Positions 17,486 through 27,984 of a DNA stretch of 64,000 nt are shown one piece after another (the first letter of the stretch is position 1; each line of letters starts with the position of its first letter). Position numbers and translations under genes: made by a program. The stretch comes from an uncultured Clostridia bacterium (lineage in GTDB: Bacteria > Bacillota > Clostridia > Christensenellales > Aristaeellaceae). The notes beneath the pieces were generated by a model. It was not told where the DNA came from. It saw only the letters and a list, made by a program, of their open reading frames with translations, and made no database searches. The stretch spans positions 25,992 to 89,991 of the forward strand of contig CALVKT010000049.1 of the NCBI GenBank assembly GCA_944333055.1, written 5' to 3'.

Positions 17486-18484
17486 TTACGGGACGAGCGC
17501 GAGCGCTTCGTCGATCTGGCGCAGCTCCTGCGCGGTGAGCGCGGGGAAGCTCAGGCAGGCGATGTTTTCGATGACCTGCTGCGGGCGGCTCGCGCCGATG
17601 AGCGCGGAGGTGACGGCGCCGTCGCGCAGCGTCCATTGCAGGGCGAGCTGCGCGAGCGTCTGGCCGCGCGCCCGGGCGATTCCGGCGAGCGCGGCGGTGC
17701 GCACGCGCAGGGTTTCGTCGATCATCTCCGGCTTCAGGTAGCGCGGGTCGTGACCGGCGCGGCTGTCGGCGGGGATGCCGCGCTGATACTTGCCCGTCAG
17801 CCGGCCGCCGGAGAGCGGGGAGAAGACGATCGCGCCCACGCCCTCCTCGCGCAGCACGTCGGTCAGGCCGTCCTCGATCCGGCGGTCGAGCATGTTGTAG
17901 CGCGGCTGATGGATGAGCAGCGGCGTGCCCAGCGCGCGCAGGATGCGCGCGGCCTCGCGCGTCTGCGCCGCGCTGTAATTGGAGATGCCGACGTAGAGCG
18001 CTTTGCCGCTGCGCACGATGGCGTCCAGCGCGCCCATCGTCTCCTCCAGCGGCGTCTCCGGGTCGGGCAGGTGGTGGTAGAAGATGTCCACGTAATTAAG
18101 GCGCATGCGTTTAAGGCTCTGATCGAGGCTGGCGATCAGGTGTTTGCGGCTGCCATGGTCGCCGTAGGGGCCGGGCCACATGTCGTATCCGGCCTTGGTG
18201 GAGATGATCAGCTCGTCGCGATGCGGACGAAAATCGCGCTGCATGTGGATGCCGAAGTTGCGCTCGGCCTCGCCATAGGGCGGGCCGTAGTTGTTGGCGA
18301 GGTCGAAGTGCGTCATGCCGTGGTCAAACGCGGTGCGCAGGATCTCGCGCTGCGTGCCCAGCGGCGTGATGTCGCCGAAGTTGTGCCACAGGCCCAGCGA
18401 GAGGGCGGGCAGCTTGAGGCCGCTCCTGCCGCAGCGGCGGTAGGGCATGCCGTCGTAGCGATTGGCGGCGGGAACGTACGTCAT
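17486..18484 (-). CDS. Aldo/keto reductase (YghZ / L-glyceraldehyde-3-phosphate reductase-like)
   Basis: A 332-residue NADPH-dependent (beta/alpha)8 reductase. It shows the catalytic Asp61 and Tyr66 in DLANNYG, Lys97 in ISTKAGYDMWPGPYG, and a His in FYHHLPD. The PGPYGDHGSRKHL loop is characteristic of the YghZ subgroup, which reduces small aldehydes such as methylglyoxal and L-glyceraldehyde 3-phosphate. AAGGAGG lies before the ATG at 18484. It is the first gene of a two-gene unit with the aminotransferase. Confidence 0.88.
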   Translation of the reverse strand: MTYVPAANRYDGMPYRRCGRSGLKLPALSLGLWHNFGDITPLGTQREILRTAFDHGMTHFDLANNYGPPYGEAERNFGIHMQRDFRPHRDELIISTKAGYDMWPGPYGDHGSRKHLIASLDQSLKRMRLNYVDIFYHHLPDPETPLEETMGALDAIVRSGKALYVGISNYSAAQTREAARILRALGTPLLIHQPRYNMLDRRIEDGLTDVLREEGVGAIVFSPLSGGRLTGKYQRGIPADSRAGHDPRYLKPEMIDETLRVRTAALAGIARARGQTLAQLALQWTLRDGAVTSALIGASRPQQVIENIACLSFPALTAQELRQIDEALALVP

Positions 18485-18559
18485 CGGATTCCTCCTTGGC
18501 GGTGGAGTTTTTCATCATTTTAGCACAATAGCGTGTAAAAGAAAAGAGCGGGGCTTCCG

Positions 18560-19100
18560 AGCGCATGCGGATGCCACGGAAAGCCGCCGCGAAGCGAAGT
18601 GGGGGTGCAGGGGCATCATGCCCCTGCCGGGGTTTGGGGCAGGGCCCCAAGCGGGTCCGGGCGGCAGCCCGGCGTATCCACCAATATCCCATGGCGCAGG
18701 GCGCGCCGAAGGCGCAATCATGCGCCACGCCGTGTTGCTTCAAACCGCATGCAGCAAACAAATGCATAACGGAACAGCACCGACCATGCGGACGGTGCCG
18801 TTGTCCTGTATACGGTTTGCCTGTGCCTCAGCCGGTGGGCGCTGCTGCGCGCTCTGGGCGCGCAGGTCGCTTTCCGGCATGTGCTTTCCTGATGCGCTGC
18901 GCGCTTGAGGGGAACGTTGGGCTGCCGCCCAAACCTGCTCGGGGCGCCGCCCCGAACCCCGCAAGGGGACCGGAGCCTGCCGCCGCCGGCGGCGGATGCA
19001 GGCAGGCGGAGCGTCGGGAACCGCAAGGAGTATCCGAAGGATACGACTATGCGAGTTCCTCGGCCCCTTGACCCCATGTGCGCTTCGCGGCGGCATCAAG
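18560..19100. repeat. Composite G+C-rich intergenic repeat downstream of uvrA
   Basis: Same building blocks as 7078-7509. A left copy begins GCCGCCGCGAAGCGAAG and ends GGGCGGCAGCCCGG; module Q follows; a centre with a CACCG/CGGTG hairpin is inverted relative to the 7 kb copy; a right copy (GGGCTGCCGCCC, CGGGGCGCCGCCCCG) is followed by module R (reverse of ACTCGCATAGTCGTATCC) and ends CGCTTCGCGGCGG four bases before the uvrA stop. The 619-base gap 18485-19103 contains no supported gene. Confidence 0.85.
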
Positions 19101-19103
19101 AGG

Positions 19104-21956
19104 TCAATCCAGATATTCCACCCGGCGGCTCCTGGCGAGCGTCGGGGCGAGGTAGCGGCCCGTGTAGCTCGCCTCGCACGCGGCGACCTCCTCCGGCGTG
19201 CCCTGGCATACCAGCGTGCCGCCGCCGTCGCCGCCCTCCGGCCCCAGGTCGATCACGTGGTCGCAGGCCTTGATCACGTCGAGGTTGTGCTCAATGATCA
19301 GCACCGAATTGCCGCCCGCCGTCAGGCGGCGCAGCACGCCCACCAATCGCTCGCAGTCGGCCATGTGCAGACCCGTCGTCGGCTCGTCGAGCACGTAGAA
19401 CGTCTTGCCGGTCGAGGCGCGGCTCAGCTCCGTCGCCAGCTTCACGCGCTGCGCCTCGCCGCCGGAGAGCGTGGTAGACGGCTGGCCGAGCCGGATGTAG
19501 CCCAGGCCCACGTCGTAGAGCGTTTGCAGCTTGCGGCTGATGCGCGGATAGGCGTCAAAGAAGGCGAGCGCCTCCTCCACGGTCATATCCAGCACGTCCG
19601 CGATCGACTTGCCCTTGTAGGTGACCTCCAGCGTCTCGCGGTTGTAGCGCTTGCCCTTGCAGACCTCGCAGGGCACGTAGATGTCCGCCAGGAAGTGCAT
19701 CTCGATGCGCAGGATGCCGTCGCCCGAACAGCTCTCGCAGCGGCCGCCGCGCACGTTGAAGGAGAAGCGGTTCTCCTTGTAGCCGCGCGCGCGGGCCTCG
19801 GGCGTGGCGGCGAAGACCTTGCGGATCATGTCAAACAGCCCGGTATACGTCGCCGGATTGCTGCGCGGCGTGCGGCCGATGGGGCTCTGGTCGATGGCGA
19901 TGACCTTGTCCAACTGCTCGATGCCCTCGATGCCGTCACATTCGCCCGGGCGCGTGCGCGCGCGGTTGAGGTCGCGCTGGAGCGTCTTGTAGACGATCTC
20001 GTTGACCAGCGAGGATTTGCCGCTGCCCGATACGCCCGTGACCACGGCCATCACGCCCAGCGGAATCTTGACGTCGATGTGCTTGAGGTTGTGCGTGCGC
20101 GCGCCGCGCACGGTCAGATAGCCGGACGGCTGCCTGCGCTGCGTCGGGATCGGAATGCCGCGCCGGCCGCTCAGGTATGCGCCGGTGATCGACTCCGGGC
20201 AGGCCATGATCTCCTGCGCGGTGCCCTGCGCGATGAGCCGGCCGCCGTGCTCGCCCGCGCCGGGACCGATGTCCACGATCTGGTCGGCGGCGAGCATCGT
20301 ATCCTCGTCGTGCTCCACGCCGATCAGCGGGTTGCCCAGGTCGCGCAGGTGCTTGAGCGTGGCGATGAGCTGCGCGTTGTCGCGCTGGTGCAGCCCGATG
20401 CTCGGCTCGTCGAGGATGTAGAGCACGCCCACCAGCGAGGAGCCGATCTGCGTGGCCAGCCGGATGCGCTGCGCCTCGCCGCCGGAGAGCGTGCCCGCCG
20501 CGCGCGAGAGCGTCAGGTAGGTCAGGCCCACGTCGCTCAGGAACCGCAGCCGCGCGTCGATCTCCTTGAGGATCGGCTGGGCGATCATGGCGTTTTGCGG
20601 GCCGAAGGAGAGGGCGGCGAAGAACGCGCGCGCGTCGGTGACGGACAGGTCGGAGACGTCCGCGATCGACTTGCCGCCGACCGTCACGGCCAGAATCTCC
20701 GGGCGCAGCCGCTTGCCGTGGCAGGCGGGACAGGGCGTCTGGGCCATGAGGCCCTCGTAATACGCCTTCGTCGATTCGCTCGTCGTCTCGGCGGCGCGGC
20801 GCTCCGTGGTCGGGATGACGCCCTCAAACGGCGCGCTGAACGCGTGCTTGTCGCCGTTGGGGCGCGTGTATTCGATGTGCAGCGGCTTGCCGCCTGTGCC
20901 GTAGAGGATGACGTCCAGCGCGTCCCTGGGCAGCTCGCACAGCGGCGTATCCAGCGAGAATCCGTAGGCTTCGCTCAGCGCGGCGAAGAACATGTGCGCC
21001 TGCGTGCCGGGCTCGCTGCTGTTCCAGCCCATGACGTTGAAGGGGTTTTCGTGGATGGATTTTGTCCAGTCCGGCACGATCAGGTCGGGATCGATCTTCA
21101 TCTGCACGCCCAGACCGGAGCAGACGGGGCAGGCGCCGAACGGGCTGTTGAAGGAGAAGGAGCGGGGCGCGAGCTCCTCCATGGAGACGCCGCAGTCCGG
21201 GCAGGCAAGGTTCGCGGAGAAGAGCATTTCGCGCTCGCCGGGGCCGATGTCCGCCACGGCCACGCCGCCGGAGAGCGAGAGCACCGTCTCCAGCGAATCG
21301 GTGAGGCGGCCCTTGATGTCCGGGCGCAGGATCAGGCGGTCCACGACGACCTCGATGGTGTGCTTCTTCTGCTTGGTCAGCGCGGGCGCTTCCGCGATGT
21401 CATAGACCTCGCCGTCGATGCGCGCGCGCACGAAGCCCTGCTTGGCGATGCCTTCAAGCACCTTGACGTGCTCGCCCTTGCGCGCGCGCACCACGGGCGC
21501 AAGCAGCTGCACGCGCGTGCGTTCGGGCAGCGCGAGCAGCTGATCAACCATCTGATCGACGCTCTGACGGCTGATCTCCCGGCCGCACTTGGGGCAATGC
21601 GCGACGCCTACGCGCGCGTAGAGCAGGCGCAGGTAGTCGTGGATCTCCGTGACGGTGCCCACGGTGGAGCGGGGGTTCTTGCTGGTGGTCTTCTGGTCGA
21701 TGGAGATGGCGGGCGAGAGGCCCTCGATGGCGTCGCAGTCGGGCTTTTCCATCTGGCCCAGGAACTGGCGGGCATAGGCGGAGAGCGACTCCACATAGCG
21801 GCGCTGGCCCTCGGCGTAGAGCGTGTCAAAGGCGAGGGACGACTTGCCGCAGCCGGACAGGCCGGTGAAGACGATGAGCTTGTTGCGCGGGAGCGTCAGG
21901 TCAAACCCCTTGAGGTTGTTTTCGCGCGCGCCGCGGATAACGATGTTTTCCTGCAT
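19104..21956 (-). CDS. uvrA: Excinuclease ABC subunit A
   Basis: A 950-residue DNA damage sensor of nucleotide excision repair. Two ABC ATPase modules carry Walker A motifs GLSGCGKSS near the N terminus and GVSGSGKSS in the second half. Zinc modules include [10 protein letters not shown]...CPVCSGLG and CESCSGDG...[10 protein letters not shown], and the signature LSGGEAQR occurs twice. Length is normal for UvrA. AAGGAGA precedes the ATG. It lies 38 bases downstream of uvrB in the same direction, so the two form one operon with uvrB first. Confidence 0.98.
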   Translation of the reverse strand: MQENIVIRGARENNLKGFDLTLPRNKLIVFTGLSGCGKSSLAFDTLYAEGQRRYVESLSAYARQFLGQMEKPDCDAIEGLSPAISIDQKTTSKNPRSTVGTVTEIHDYLRLLYARVGVAHCPKCGREISRQSVDQMVDQLLALPERTRVQLLAPVVRARKGEHVKVLEGIAKQGFVRARIDGEVYDIAEAPALTKQKKHTIEVVVDRLILRPDIKGRLTDSLETVLSLSGGVAVADIGPGEREMLFSANLACPDCGVSMEELAPRSFSFNSPFGACPVCSGLGVQMKIDPDLIVPDWTKSIHENPFNVMGWNSSEPGTQAHMFFAALSEAYGFSLDTPLCELPRDALDVILYGTGGKPLHIEYTRPNGDKHAFSAPFEGVIPTTERRAAETTSESTKAYYEGLMAQTPCPACHGKRLRPEILAVTVGGKSIADVSDLSVTDARAFFAALSFGPQNAMIAQPILKEIDARLRFLSDVGLTYLTLSRAAGTLSGGEAQRIRLATQIGSSLVGVLYILDEPSIGLHQRDNAQLIATLKHLRDLGNPLIGVEHDEDTMLAADQIVDIGPGAGEHGGRLIAQGTAQEIMACPESITGAYLSGRRGIPIPTQRRQPSGYLTVRGARTHNLKHIDVKIPLGVMAVVTGVSGSGKSSLVNEIVYKTLQRDLNRARTRPGECDGIEGIEQLDKVIAIDQSPIGRTPRSNPATYTGLFDMIRKVFAATPEARARGYKENRFSFNVRGGRCESCSGDGILRIEMHFLADIYVPCEVCKGKRYNRETLEVTYKGKSIADVLDMTVEEALAFFDAYPRISRKLQTLYDVGLGYIRLGQPSTTLSGGEAQRVKLATELSRASTGKTFYVLDEPTTGLHMADCERLVGVLRRLTAGGNSVLIIEHNLDVIKACDHVIDLGPEGGDGGGTLVCQGTPEEVAACEASYTGRYLAPTLARSRRVEYLD

Positions 21957-21994
21957 GGGATCTCCTTTTCAAAGGGTGGAAGTAGAAAAAGCGG

Positions 21995-24052
21995 TCAGGC
22001 CTTGAGGTATCTGCCCGGCTTGCGCTGGCGGCGCTTGCGCTGGGGCGCGGCGATGACCTCCTCGGCCATCCCCGGCTTGCCCTGCAATTCAAAGAGTTTG
22101 TCGCGCAGCTTGGCGGCCAGCTCGAAGTCGAGGTTGGCGGCGGCCTGGAGCATCTTCTCCTCCGTGGCGCAGATGAGCAGGTGTAGCTCGTCCTCGCTGA
22201 GCGCTTTGGCGGGCGCGCCCGCGCGGCGCTTGCCCGCCTCCTGCGGCGCGCCGCCGATTTGAAGCAGGTCGCGCACGGACTTCGTGACGGTCTTGGGCAC
22301 GATGCCGTGCGCCTCGTTGAACGCCTGCTGGAGCTGGCGGCGGCGCTGCGTCTCATAGACCGTCTTGTTGATGCTCTCGGTCATGTGGTCGGCGTAGAGG
22401 ATGACGCGGCCCTCGGCATTGCGCGCCGCGCGGCCGACGGTCTGGATCATGCTGACCTCGCTGCGCAGGAAGCCCTCCTTGTCCGCATCGAGGATGGCGA
22501 CCAGCGCGACCTCCGGCAGATCGAGGCCCTCGCGCAGCAGGTTGATGCCCACCAGCACGTCAAACTCGCCCAGCCGCAGGTCGCGGATGATCTCCTGACG
22601 CTCCATGGTCTGCACGTCCGAGTGCAGGTAGCGCACGCGCACGTGCATCTCGGTGAGGTAGGCGGTCAGGCTTTCGGCCATCTTCTTGGTCAGCGTGGTC
22701 ACCAGCACGCGGAAGCCCGCCTGCGTGACCTTGACGATCTCGGCGTAGAGGTCGTCCACCTGTCCGGTCGCCGGGCGCACCTCGATGACGGGGTCGAGCA
22801 GGCCCGTCGGGCGGATGATCTGCTCGACGATCTGCTGCGCGCGCTCCATCTCATAGGGCGCGGGCGTGGCGCTCACGCAGATGAGCTGGCCGATGCGCGC
22901 TTCAAACTCCGGGAAGCGCAGCGGCCTGTTGTCAAACGCGCTGGGCAGGCGAAAGCCGTAGCCCACCAGCGCCTCTTTGCGCGCGCGGTCGCCGTTGTAC
23001 ATGGCGCGAATCTGAGGCAGGGTCACGTGGCTTTCGTCGATGAAGACGAGGTAGTCTTCCGGGAAGTAATCCAGCAGCGTGTAGGGCGCGTCGCCCGGAC
23101 GGCGGCCGTCGAAGTAGCGGGAGTAGTTCTCGATGCCGGTGCAGTAGCCCAGCTCGCGCAGCATCTCGATGTCGTAATGGGTGCGCTGCTCCAGGCGCTG
23201 CGCCTCCAAGAGCTGTCCGTTTGCCTTGAATTCGCCGATGCGCTGCGTCAGATCGGCCTCGATGTCCTCGATCGCCCGGTCGATGGCCTCGCGCGGCGTG
23301 GCGTAGTGCGTCGCCGGGTAGATGGACACGTGCGCCAGCGTCATGAGCACGTGGCCGGAGACGATGTCAATCGCGCTGATGCGGTCGATCTCCTCGCCGA
23401 AGAACTCCACGCGCAGCGCGCTCTTCTCATAGCCCGCCGGGAAGATCTCCACCACGTCGCCGCGCGCGCGGAACGTGCCGCGCGAGAACTCGATGTCGCT
23501 GCGCTCGTATTGGATCTCCACCAGCGCGCGCAGCAGGTCGTCGCGCTCCATGATCATGCCCGGCCGCAGCGAGATCATCATGCCCTCGTATTCGCTCGGA
23601 TCGCCCATCGAGTAGATGCAGGAGACGGACGCCACGACGATCACGTCCCGCCGCTCGCGCAGCGCGGCCGTGGCGCTGTGGCGCAGGCGCTCGATCTCCT
23701 CGTTGACGGCGGCGTCCTTTTCGATGTAGGTGTCCGTGGAGGCGATGTAGGCCTCCGGCTGGTAGTAGTCGTAGTAGGAGACGAAGTATTCCACGGCGCT
23801 GTCCGGAAAGAACTCGCGAAACTCCGCGCAAAGCTGCGCGGCGAGCGTCTTGTTGTGCGCGATGACCAGCGTGGGCCGCTGCACGCGCTCGATGACGGAG
23901 GCCATCGTGTACGTCTTGCCCGAACCGGTGACGCCCAGCAGCACCTGGCAGGGCATGCCGTCCATGACGCCCTGAGCGAGCGCCTCGATGGCCTGCGGCT
24001 GATCGCCCTGGGGCTTGAAGGGGGATTTGAGCACAAAGCGTCCCTGCTGCAC
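21995..24052 (-). CDS. uvrB: Excinuclease ABC subunit B
   Basis: A 685-residue helicase-like damage-verification subunit. Walker A is [12 protein letters not shown]; the beta-hairpin region [11 protein letters not shown] is present, as are DESHVTLPQ (DEAD-like) and QTVGRAARN (motif VI). The C terminus carries the UVR domain that contacts UvrC. The start is GTG with AAGGAGG eight to nine bases upstream. A promoter (- strand TTGTTC, 17 bases, TATAAT) lies at 24089-24117. It is followed by uvrA. Confidence 0.98.
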   Translation of the reverse strand: MQQGRFVLKSPFKPQGDQPQAIEALAQGVMDGMPCQVLLGVTGSGKTYTMASVIERVQRPTLVIAHNKTLAAQLCAEFREFFPDSAVEYFVSYYDYYQPEAYIASTDTYIEKDAAVNEEIERLRHSATAALRERRDVIVVASVSCIYSMGDPSEYEGMMISLRPGMIMERDDLLRALVEIQYERSDIEFSRGTFRARGDVVEIFPAGYEKSALRVEFFGEEIDRISAIDIVSGHVLMTLAHVSIYPATHYATPREAIDRAIEDIEADLTQRIGEFKANGQLLEAQRLEQRTHYDIEMLRELGYCTGIENYSRYFDGRRPGDAPYTLLDYFPEDYLVFIDESHVTLPQIRAMYNGDRARKEALVGYGFRLPSAFDNRPLRFPEFEARIGQLICVSATPAPYEMERAQQIVEQIIRPTGLLDPVIEVRPATGQVDDLYAEIVKVTQAGFRVLVTTLTKKMAESLTAYLTEMHVRVRYLHSDVQTMERQEIIRDLRLGEFDVLVGINLLREGLDLPEVALVAILDADKEGFLRSEVSMIQTVGRAARNAEGRVILYADHMTESINKTVYETQRRRQLQQAFNEAHGIVPKTVTKSVRDLLQIGGAPQEAGKRRAGAPAKALSEDELHLLICATEEKMLQAAANLDFELAAKLRDKLFELQGKPGMAEEVIAAPQRKRRQRKPGRYLKA

Positions 24053-24088
24053 GGCGTGCGCCTCCTTGCGTAATGTGATGTCGGCCCT

Positions 24089-24117
24089 ATTATAGCACGA
24101 ATGGAAAAAGGGAACAA
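24089..24117 (-). promoter_or_regulatory. Promoter of uvrB-uvrA
   Basis: - strand TTGTTC, 17-base spacer, TATAAT. No CGAACATATGTTCG-type LexA/DinR box was recognised around it. Confidence 0.7.
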
Positions 24118-24459
24118 GTGTTCCATTCTATTTTGCCGCGCATTTCTCCGGCGATTCAAAAGTCAGGAAAGATCAAAAAATTTCTTTTTAACGAATGCAG
24201 AAAAAAGAGAAGCAAACCCGGCTGAAAATGAACTTTTCTAAGGCGTTTGATTCAAATTCCGTCATTTTATTCGGCCCAGGCCGAATGCTCGCCGCCCGCC
24301 TTGCAGGGAGAAGGGGCGAACTCTGAAATTGGCGCGGCGGCAAAAAAAGCGTGCGAAAACAGACTTGCCATGCTATAATGATACCAACAAGAGGGGGTTG
24401 AAACGCATGAGGCCGCCTCGACAATCCAGCTTTCCTGAATTGAAAAAGGAGAATGAACC
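24118..24459. other. A+T-richer intergenic region upstream of a small ORF
   Basis: It contains A-rich tracts and an extended -10 TGCTATAAT (24371-24379) that probably drives the small gene at 24460. No -35 of note. No other gene or repeat module is seen. Confidence 0.5.
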
Positions 24460-24612
24460 ATGACTGCTATCTTCGTCTTCGCCGCGCTGATCGCCGTGAA
24501 TGTCGCGTATGCCGTCTATGACAGCCGCCGTGAGGAGAATGCCCGCCAGATGGACGACTACTATCGCATCGAGTTCAAGAAGACCTACCAGCTCAGCAAC
24601 GAATTGCGCTGA
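24460..24612 (+). CDS. Small single-pass membrane protein, 50 residues
   Basis: An unrecognised short gene. The product starts MTAIFVFAALIAVNVAYAVY, one hydrophobic segment, followed by a charged tail with RREENARQMDDYY and ending QLSNELR. AAAGGAG stands nine bases before the ATG, a TGCTATAAT lies 80 bases upstream, and a Rho-independent terminator follows 30 bases after the stop. The full expression apparatus around such a short frame argues that it is real. Confidence 0.75.
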   Translation: MTAIFVFAALIAVNVAYAVYDSRREENARQMDDYYRIEFKKTYQLSNELR

Positions 24613-24642
24613 ATGTTTCAGGAAGATAGATGACAGATCCGG

Positions 24643-24666
24643 CCGGAGCCCACGCTCCGGTCTTTT
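24643..24666 (+). terminator. Terminator of the 50-residue gene
   Basis: Stem CCGGAG/CTCCGG with loop CCCACG, followed by TCTTTTTG. Confidence 0.8.
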
Positions 24667-24682
24667 TGTTTGTGACGGGCAC

Positions 24683-24713
24683 AAAAAGCCGGTTCCGCGC
24701 AGCGGAACCGGCT
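24683..24713 (-). terminator. Terminator of the bioY-containing operon
   Basis: 12-bp stem AGCCGGTTCCGC/GCGGAACCGGCT with loop GCA; T5 on the - strand. Confidence 0.85.
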
Positions 24714-24780
24714 GATTGACAACGTGGGTGGACATCTGCGTGTGAAGGGGCCGCAGCCCTTCATGCCGCGGCGATTTGTA

Positions 24781-25329
24781 TCATGCTCCCAGGCCGAGTG
24801 CGCGCAGCGGCCCGCGCAGGCGCAGGCACAGCAGCACGGCCAGCGCGATCTTGACCGCGTCGCCGGGCAGGAAGGGGAGGACGCAAGCGGTCAAGCTGCC
24901 CAGCAGGCCCGTGCCCGTGGAGAACATGAACCACGCGGTGCCCAGCGCGTAGCAGGCGAGCGTGCCGGCGGCCATGGCGAGCCACAGGCCGCGGCGGGTG
25001 AACCCGAAGCGCCGCGCGAGGCGGGCGTCGAGCGCGGCGCACAGGATGTAACCGGCCAGATAGCCGCCCGTGGGGCCAAAGAGGACCGACACGCCGCCGG
25101 TGAAGCCCGCGTAGACGGGCACGCCGACGGCGCCCAGCAGCACGTAGGCGCAGATGGACGCCGTGCCCCAGCGCGCGCCCAGCAGCACGCCGGCGATGTG
25201 AACCGCCAGCAGGGAGAGGCTGATGGGCACGGGCGGCAGCGGAATTTGAAGCTGGGAGAACACGGCGCACAGCGCGCAGCACAGCGCGGCGAGCGTGAGT
25301 TGTTGCGTGGCTTTGAGGTGCAAGGCCAT
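24781..25329 (-). CDS. bioY: Biotin transporter BioY
   Basis: A 182-residue S component of an ECF-type vitamin transporter, or a solo biotin transporter. Six hydrophobic helices are present, with family landmarks LPPVPISLSLLAVHIAG, GVPVYAGFTGGVSVLFGPTGGYL and LPGDAVKIALAV. The annotated ATG at 25329 is only one base from AAAGGAG, while an in-frame TTG at 25323 is seven bases away and is probably the true start. It follows the gene at 25346 by 16 bases in the same direction. No EcfA/EcfT genes are nearby. Confidence 0.92.
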   Translation of the reverse strand: MALHLKATQQLTLAALCCALCAVFSQLQIPLPPVPISLSLLAVHIAGVLLGARWGTASICAYVLLGAVGVPVYAGFTGGVSVLFGPTGGYLAGYILCAALDARLARRFGFTRRGLWLAMAAGTLACYALGTAWFMFSTGTGLLGSLTACVLPFLPGDAVKIALAVLLCLRLRGPLRALGLGA

Positions 25330-25345
25330 TCTCCTTTCGGCGGTG

Positions 25346-26179
25346 TCAGATCAGCTCTTTCTTCTTGTGCGCTTCCTTCTGGTGGCCATAGTGTACCTGC
25401 CCCTGCGCGCCGGTGAGCTCCTCCACGAGGTTGTTCTTCTGTGTCCGGCGCACGGCGATCTTCTTGGCGCGGCGGTTGGCCTTCTCCTGCTTGCGGTTGA
25501 TCTTCGGGCCGAGCAGGTAGCCCGCGATGTAGAGGATTGGATACAGGGAGATGAACAGCGGCGAGAGCCGGTCGATCGTCTGGCCCATCGTCTGCGGATC
25601 GCTGAAGAAATTGATGAAGAGCATCTCCACCAGGCGCACGAGCATGCGCATCCAGTCCATGATGGTCATGCCCTGCTCGGCGGTATAGGCGCCCAGCGGC
25701 GCAAAGACGTCGCCGCGCGAGCCATAGGACTCCGTCATCCACGTGGGCAGGTCCTGCATCACATAGGTGTACGCCGGGGAGAAGGCGGCCACGACGACCG
25801 AGAGCGCCAGCGGCACGCCGAATACGACGAGCGACGCGCAGACGGGCTTGAGCGGGTGATAGCACGCGGCGTCCTCCCTCTCGGTGAGCGCGATGCCCTT
25901 GGCCGCAAGCGACACATAGCTGCGGCTGGCGGCCGCGTCCTGCGCGCCCTTGTTCAGCCCCTCGTTGGCGCACAGCAGCAGCACGCCCGCGAGGATCACC
26001 GCGGAGAGCAGCGCGCGCAGCCAGAGCGATTCGATGCCCTGCAGGGCGCTGAACATGAGGCCCATGATCACGATCATCAGCAGGAGCGTCGCCAGCTTGC
26101 CGGCCATCGGCAGCACCTGCGCGCCCCAGCGCTGCGCGCGGCGCAGCGGTTTGTTCTTTTTCTTCTTCTTAGCGTCCAT
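25346..26179 (-). CDS. Multi-pass membrane protein of unknown function
   Basis: 277 residues. A very basic N terminus (MDAKKKKKNK) precedes two hydrophobic helices; a loop, a further helix near VFGVPLALSVVVAAFS and a last helix (LFISLYPILYIAGYLLG) follow, then a basic tail of about 55 residues (NRKQEKANRRAKKIAVRRTQ). Charged ends suggest contact with nucleic acid or acidic lipids, which is inference. AGGAGG precedes the ATG, and the gene starts almost at the stop of the cyclo-ligase gene, so it is translationally close-coupled within the alr operon. I do not recognise the family. Confidence 0.75.
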   Translation of the reverse strand: MDAKKKKKNKPLRRAQRWGAQVLPMAGKLATLLLMIVIMGLMFSALQGIESLWLRALLSAVILAGVLLLCANEGLNKGAQDAAASRSYVSLAAKGIALTEREDAACYHPLKPVCASLVVFGVPLALSVVVAAFSPAYTYVMQDLPTWMTESYGSRGDVFAPLGAYTAEQGMTIMDWMRMLVRLVEMLFINFFSDPQTMGQTIDRLSPLFISLYPILYIAGYLLGPKINRKQEKANRRAKKIAVRRTQKNNLVEELTGAQGQVHYGHQKEAHKKKELI

Positions 26180-26180
26180 G

Positions 26181-26753
26181 TCATGTCCTCCTGTGGTCGT
26201 CCGTGAGTGTGATGCCGTGCGGCGTGATCACCGCGTCCATGCGCGCGTCGTGCGCCTGCGCGTCCACGCGCGCAAGCAGCGCGAAGCCGTGGCAGACGCC
26301 CACGCGCAGCGCGCGGGTTTGGGGGAGATACCGGTCGTAATAGCCGCCGCCCTGCCCGATGCGCCCGCCCGACGCGTCAAACGCCGTGCCGGGGACGAGC
26401 ATCAGATCGATGGCCTCCGGCGCGACGGCGGCGCAGCCCGGCGAAGGCTCCATCAGGCCGTATGCGCCCGGCACGAGCCGGTCAAGGCGTGTCACGCGGT
26501 GAAAGGTCATCGCGCCGGGCGCGGTGCAGCGGGGCAGCGCCAGCGCGACGCCGCGCGCGAGCAGGTCGCCCATGACCGGCATCAGGCTCAGCTCGCCGCG
26601 GCAGGCCATGTAGGCCGCCACGCAGCGCGCGTGCGCATAGGGCGCAAAGCCGCGCAGATGCGAGAGCACCGCCTGCGCGGCCTCTTCCTGCGCCTGTGCC
26701 GGGAGCGCGAGACGCCGCCTGCGCATCGCCGCGCGGCAGTCCGCCTTATTCAT
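26181..26753 (-). CDS. 5-formyltetrahydrofolate cyclo-ligase
   Basis: 190 residues of the MTHFS family, which converts 5-formyl-THF with ATP to 5,10-methenyl-THF. The phosphate-binding motif GQGGGYYDRYL is clear, as are LMLVPGTAFDASGGRIG and an N-terminal RRRRLAL basic stretch. Its ATG overlaps the last eight bases of alr (ATGAATAA), indicating translational coupling. The stop overlaps the ribosome site of the next gene. Confidence 0.93.
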   Translation of the reverse strand: MNKADCRAAMRRRRLALPAQAQEEAAQAVLSHLRGFAPYAHARCVAAYMACRGELSLMPVMGDLLARGVALALPRCTAPGAMTFHRVTRLDRLVPGAYGLMEPSPGCAAVAPEAIDLMLVPGTAFDASGGRIGQGGGYYDRYLPQTRALRVGVCHGFALLARVDAQAHDARMDAVITPHGITLTDDHRRT

Positions 26754-27858
26754 GCAGATACGTGCGCGGCACGCGCTTGCTCGGCGAGCAGATCACCTCG
26801 TAGCTGATCGTGTCCAGCCAGCCGGCCATCTCCTGCGCGTCGATCCTGTCCTCGCCCTGCGCGCCCAGCAGCACGACCTCGTCGCCTGCCTGCGCCTGCG
26901 GGATGTCCGTCACGTCCACCATGATCTGATCCATGCACACGCGGCCGAGGATCGGCGCGCGCCGTCCGCGCACGAGCACGCAGCCCTTGCCCGTCAGGCC
27001 GCGGCGGTAGCCGTCCGCATAGCCGACGGGCACGGTCATCACGCGGGTGGGACGCGCGGCTTCAAACAGGCCGCCGTAGCTCACGCGGTCGCCCGGCCGG
27101 ATCGTCTTGACGTAGACCGCGCGCGCCGTCCAGCGCATCGCCGGGCGCAGCGTCGTGACCTCCGGCACGGGCGAATAGCCGTAGAGCGCGATGCCACCGC
27201 GAACCATGTCAAAATGCGCCTGTGGGTAGCGAAAGATGCACGCGGTGTTCGCGGCGTGGCGGATGATCTTGCCCGGATGCACGGCGGCGATGGCATCGCA
27301 CAGCGCCGTAAAGCGCGCGAGCTGCGCGCGCGTGCCCGCCGCGTCGTCCTCGTCAGCGGTGGCCATGTGCGTGAAGCAGCCCGTCAGCGCCACGTGCGGC
27401 AGGCGGTCGATGAGGGCCGTGAGCGATTGCGCCTCCTGCGGCGTGCGCACGCCGATGCGGCCCATGCCCGTGTCCAGCTTGAGGTGGACGTGCGCCGTGC
27501 GGTGCAGCGCTTCGCCCGCCGCGCTCAGCGCGAGGACCGTCGCCTCGTCAAAGACCGTCTGCGTCAGGCCGCAGCCGACGACCGCGCGCGCGGCATGCGC
27601 CTCGATGCCGCCCAGCACGAGGATGGGGACTTCGATGCCCGCGCGCCGAAGCGCCTCGCCCTCATCGGGGGTGGCCACGGCCAGCATGCAGGCCCCGGCC
27701 TCCAGCGCCGCGCGGGCCACCTGCGCCGCGCCGTGCCCGTATCCGTCCGCCTTGACCACGGCCATCAGGCCCGTGCCGGGCGCAAGGCACGCGCGCATGA
27801 CGCCCGCATTGTGGCGAATCGCGTCCAGATCGATCTCGCAAACATTGGTTCTGTACAT
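26746..27858 (-). CDS. alr: Alanine racemase
   Basis: A 370-residue PLP enzyme making D-alanine for peptidoglycan. The cofactor lysine is Lys36 in MAVVKADGYGHGA; the second catalytic base is the Tyr of DRVSYGGLF; GRVCMDQIMVDVTD is the family signature. The start has GCGGGATG upstream, a moderate ribosome site. It heads a compact operon: alr, cyclo-ligase, membrane protein, bioY. It is divergent from the YkvI-like gene. Confidence 0.97.
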   Translation of the reverse strand: MYRTNVCEIDLDAIRHNAGVMRACLAPGTGLMAVVKADGYGHGAAQVARAALEAGACMLAVATPDEGEALRRAGIEVPILVLGGIEAHAARAVVGCGLTQTVFDEATVLALSAAGEALHRTAHVHLKLDTGMGRIGVRTPQEAQSLTALIDRLPHVALTGCFTHMATADEDDAAGTRAQLARFTALCDAIAAVHPGKIIRHAANTACIFRYPQAHFDMVRGGIALYGYSPVPEVTTLRPAMRWTARAVYVKTIRPGDRVSYGGLFEAARPTRVMTVPVGYADGYRRGLTGKGCVLVRGRRAPILGRVCMDQIMVDVTDIPQAQAGDEVVLLGAQGEDRIDAQEMAGWLDTISYEVICSPSKRVPRTYLHE

Positions 27859-27984
27859 GAGAACATCCCGCTTTCTGCACCGATTGTCGATCTTTATCAG
27901 TATAGCGCAAAACCGTCAAAAAGAAAAGAGCGCATCTTTTTCCCGCCGCGCGCGCATACGCTGGTCAGGCAAGGGAGGGGTTTG

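Noticed and set aside
18996..22262. 1088-codon + strand frame opposite uvrA
   Set aside because: The opposite strand encodes an intact UvrA with all motifs; the + frame begins inside a repeat and shows no known domain.
24053..24120. LexA/DinR box at the uvrB promoter
   Set aside because: No palindrome resembling CGAACRNRYGTTYC was found around the promoter.
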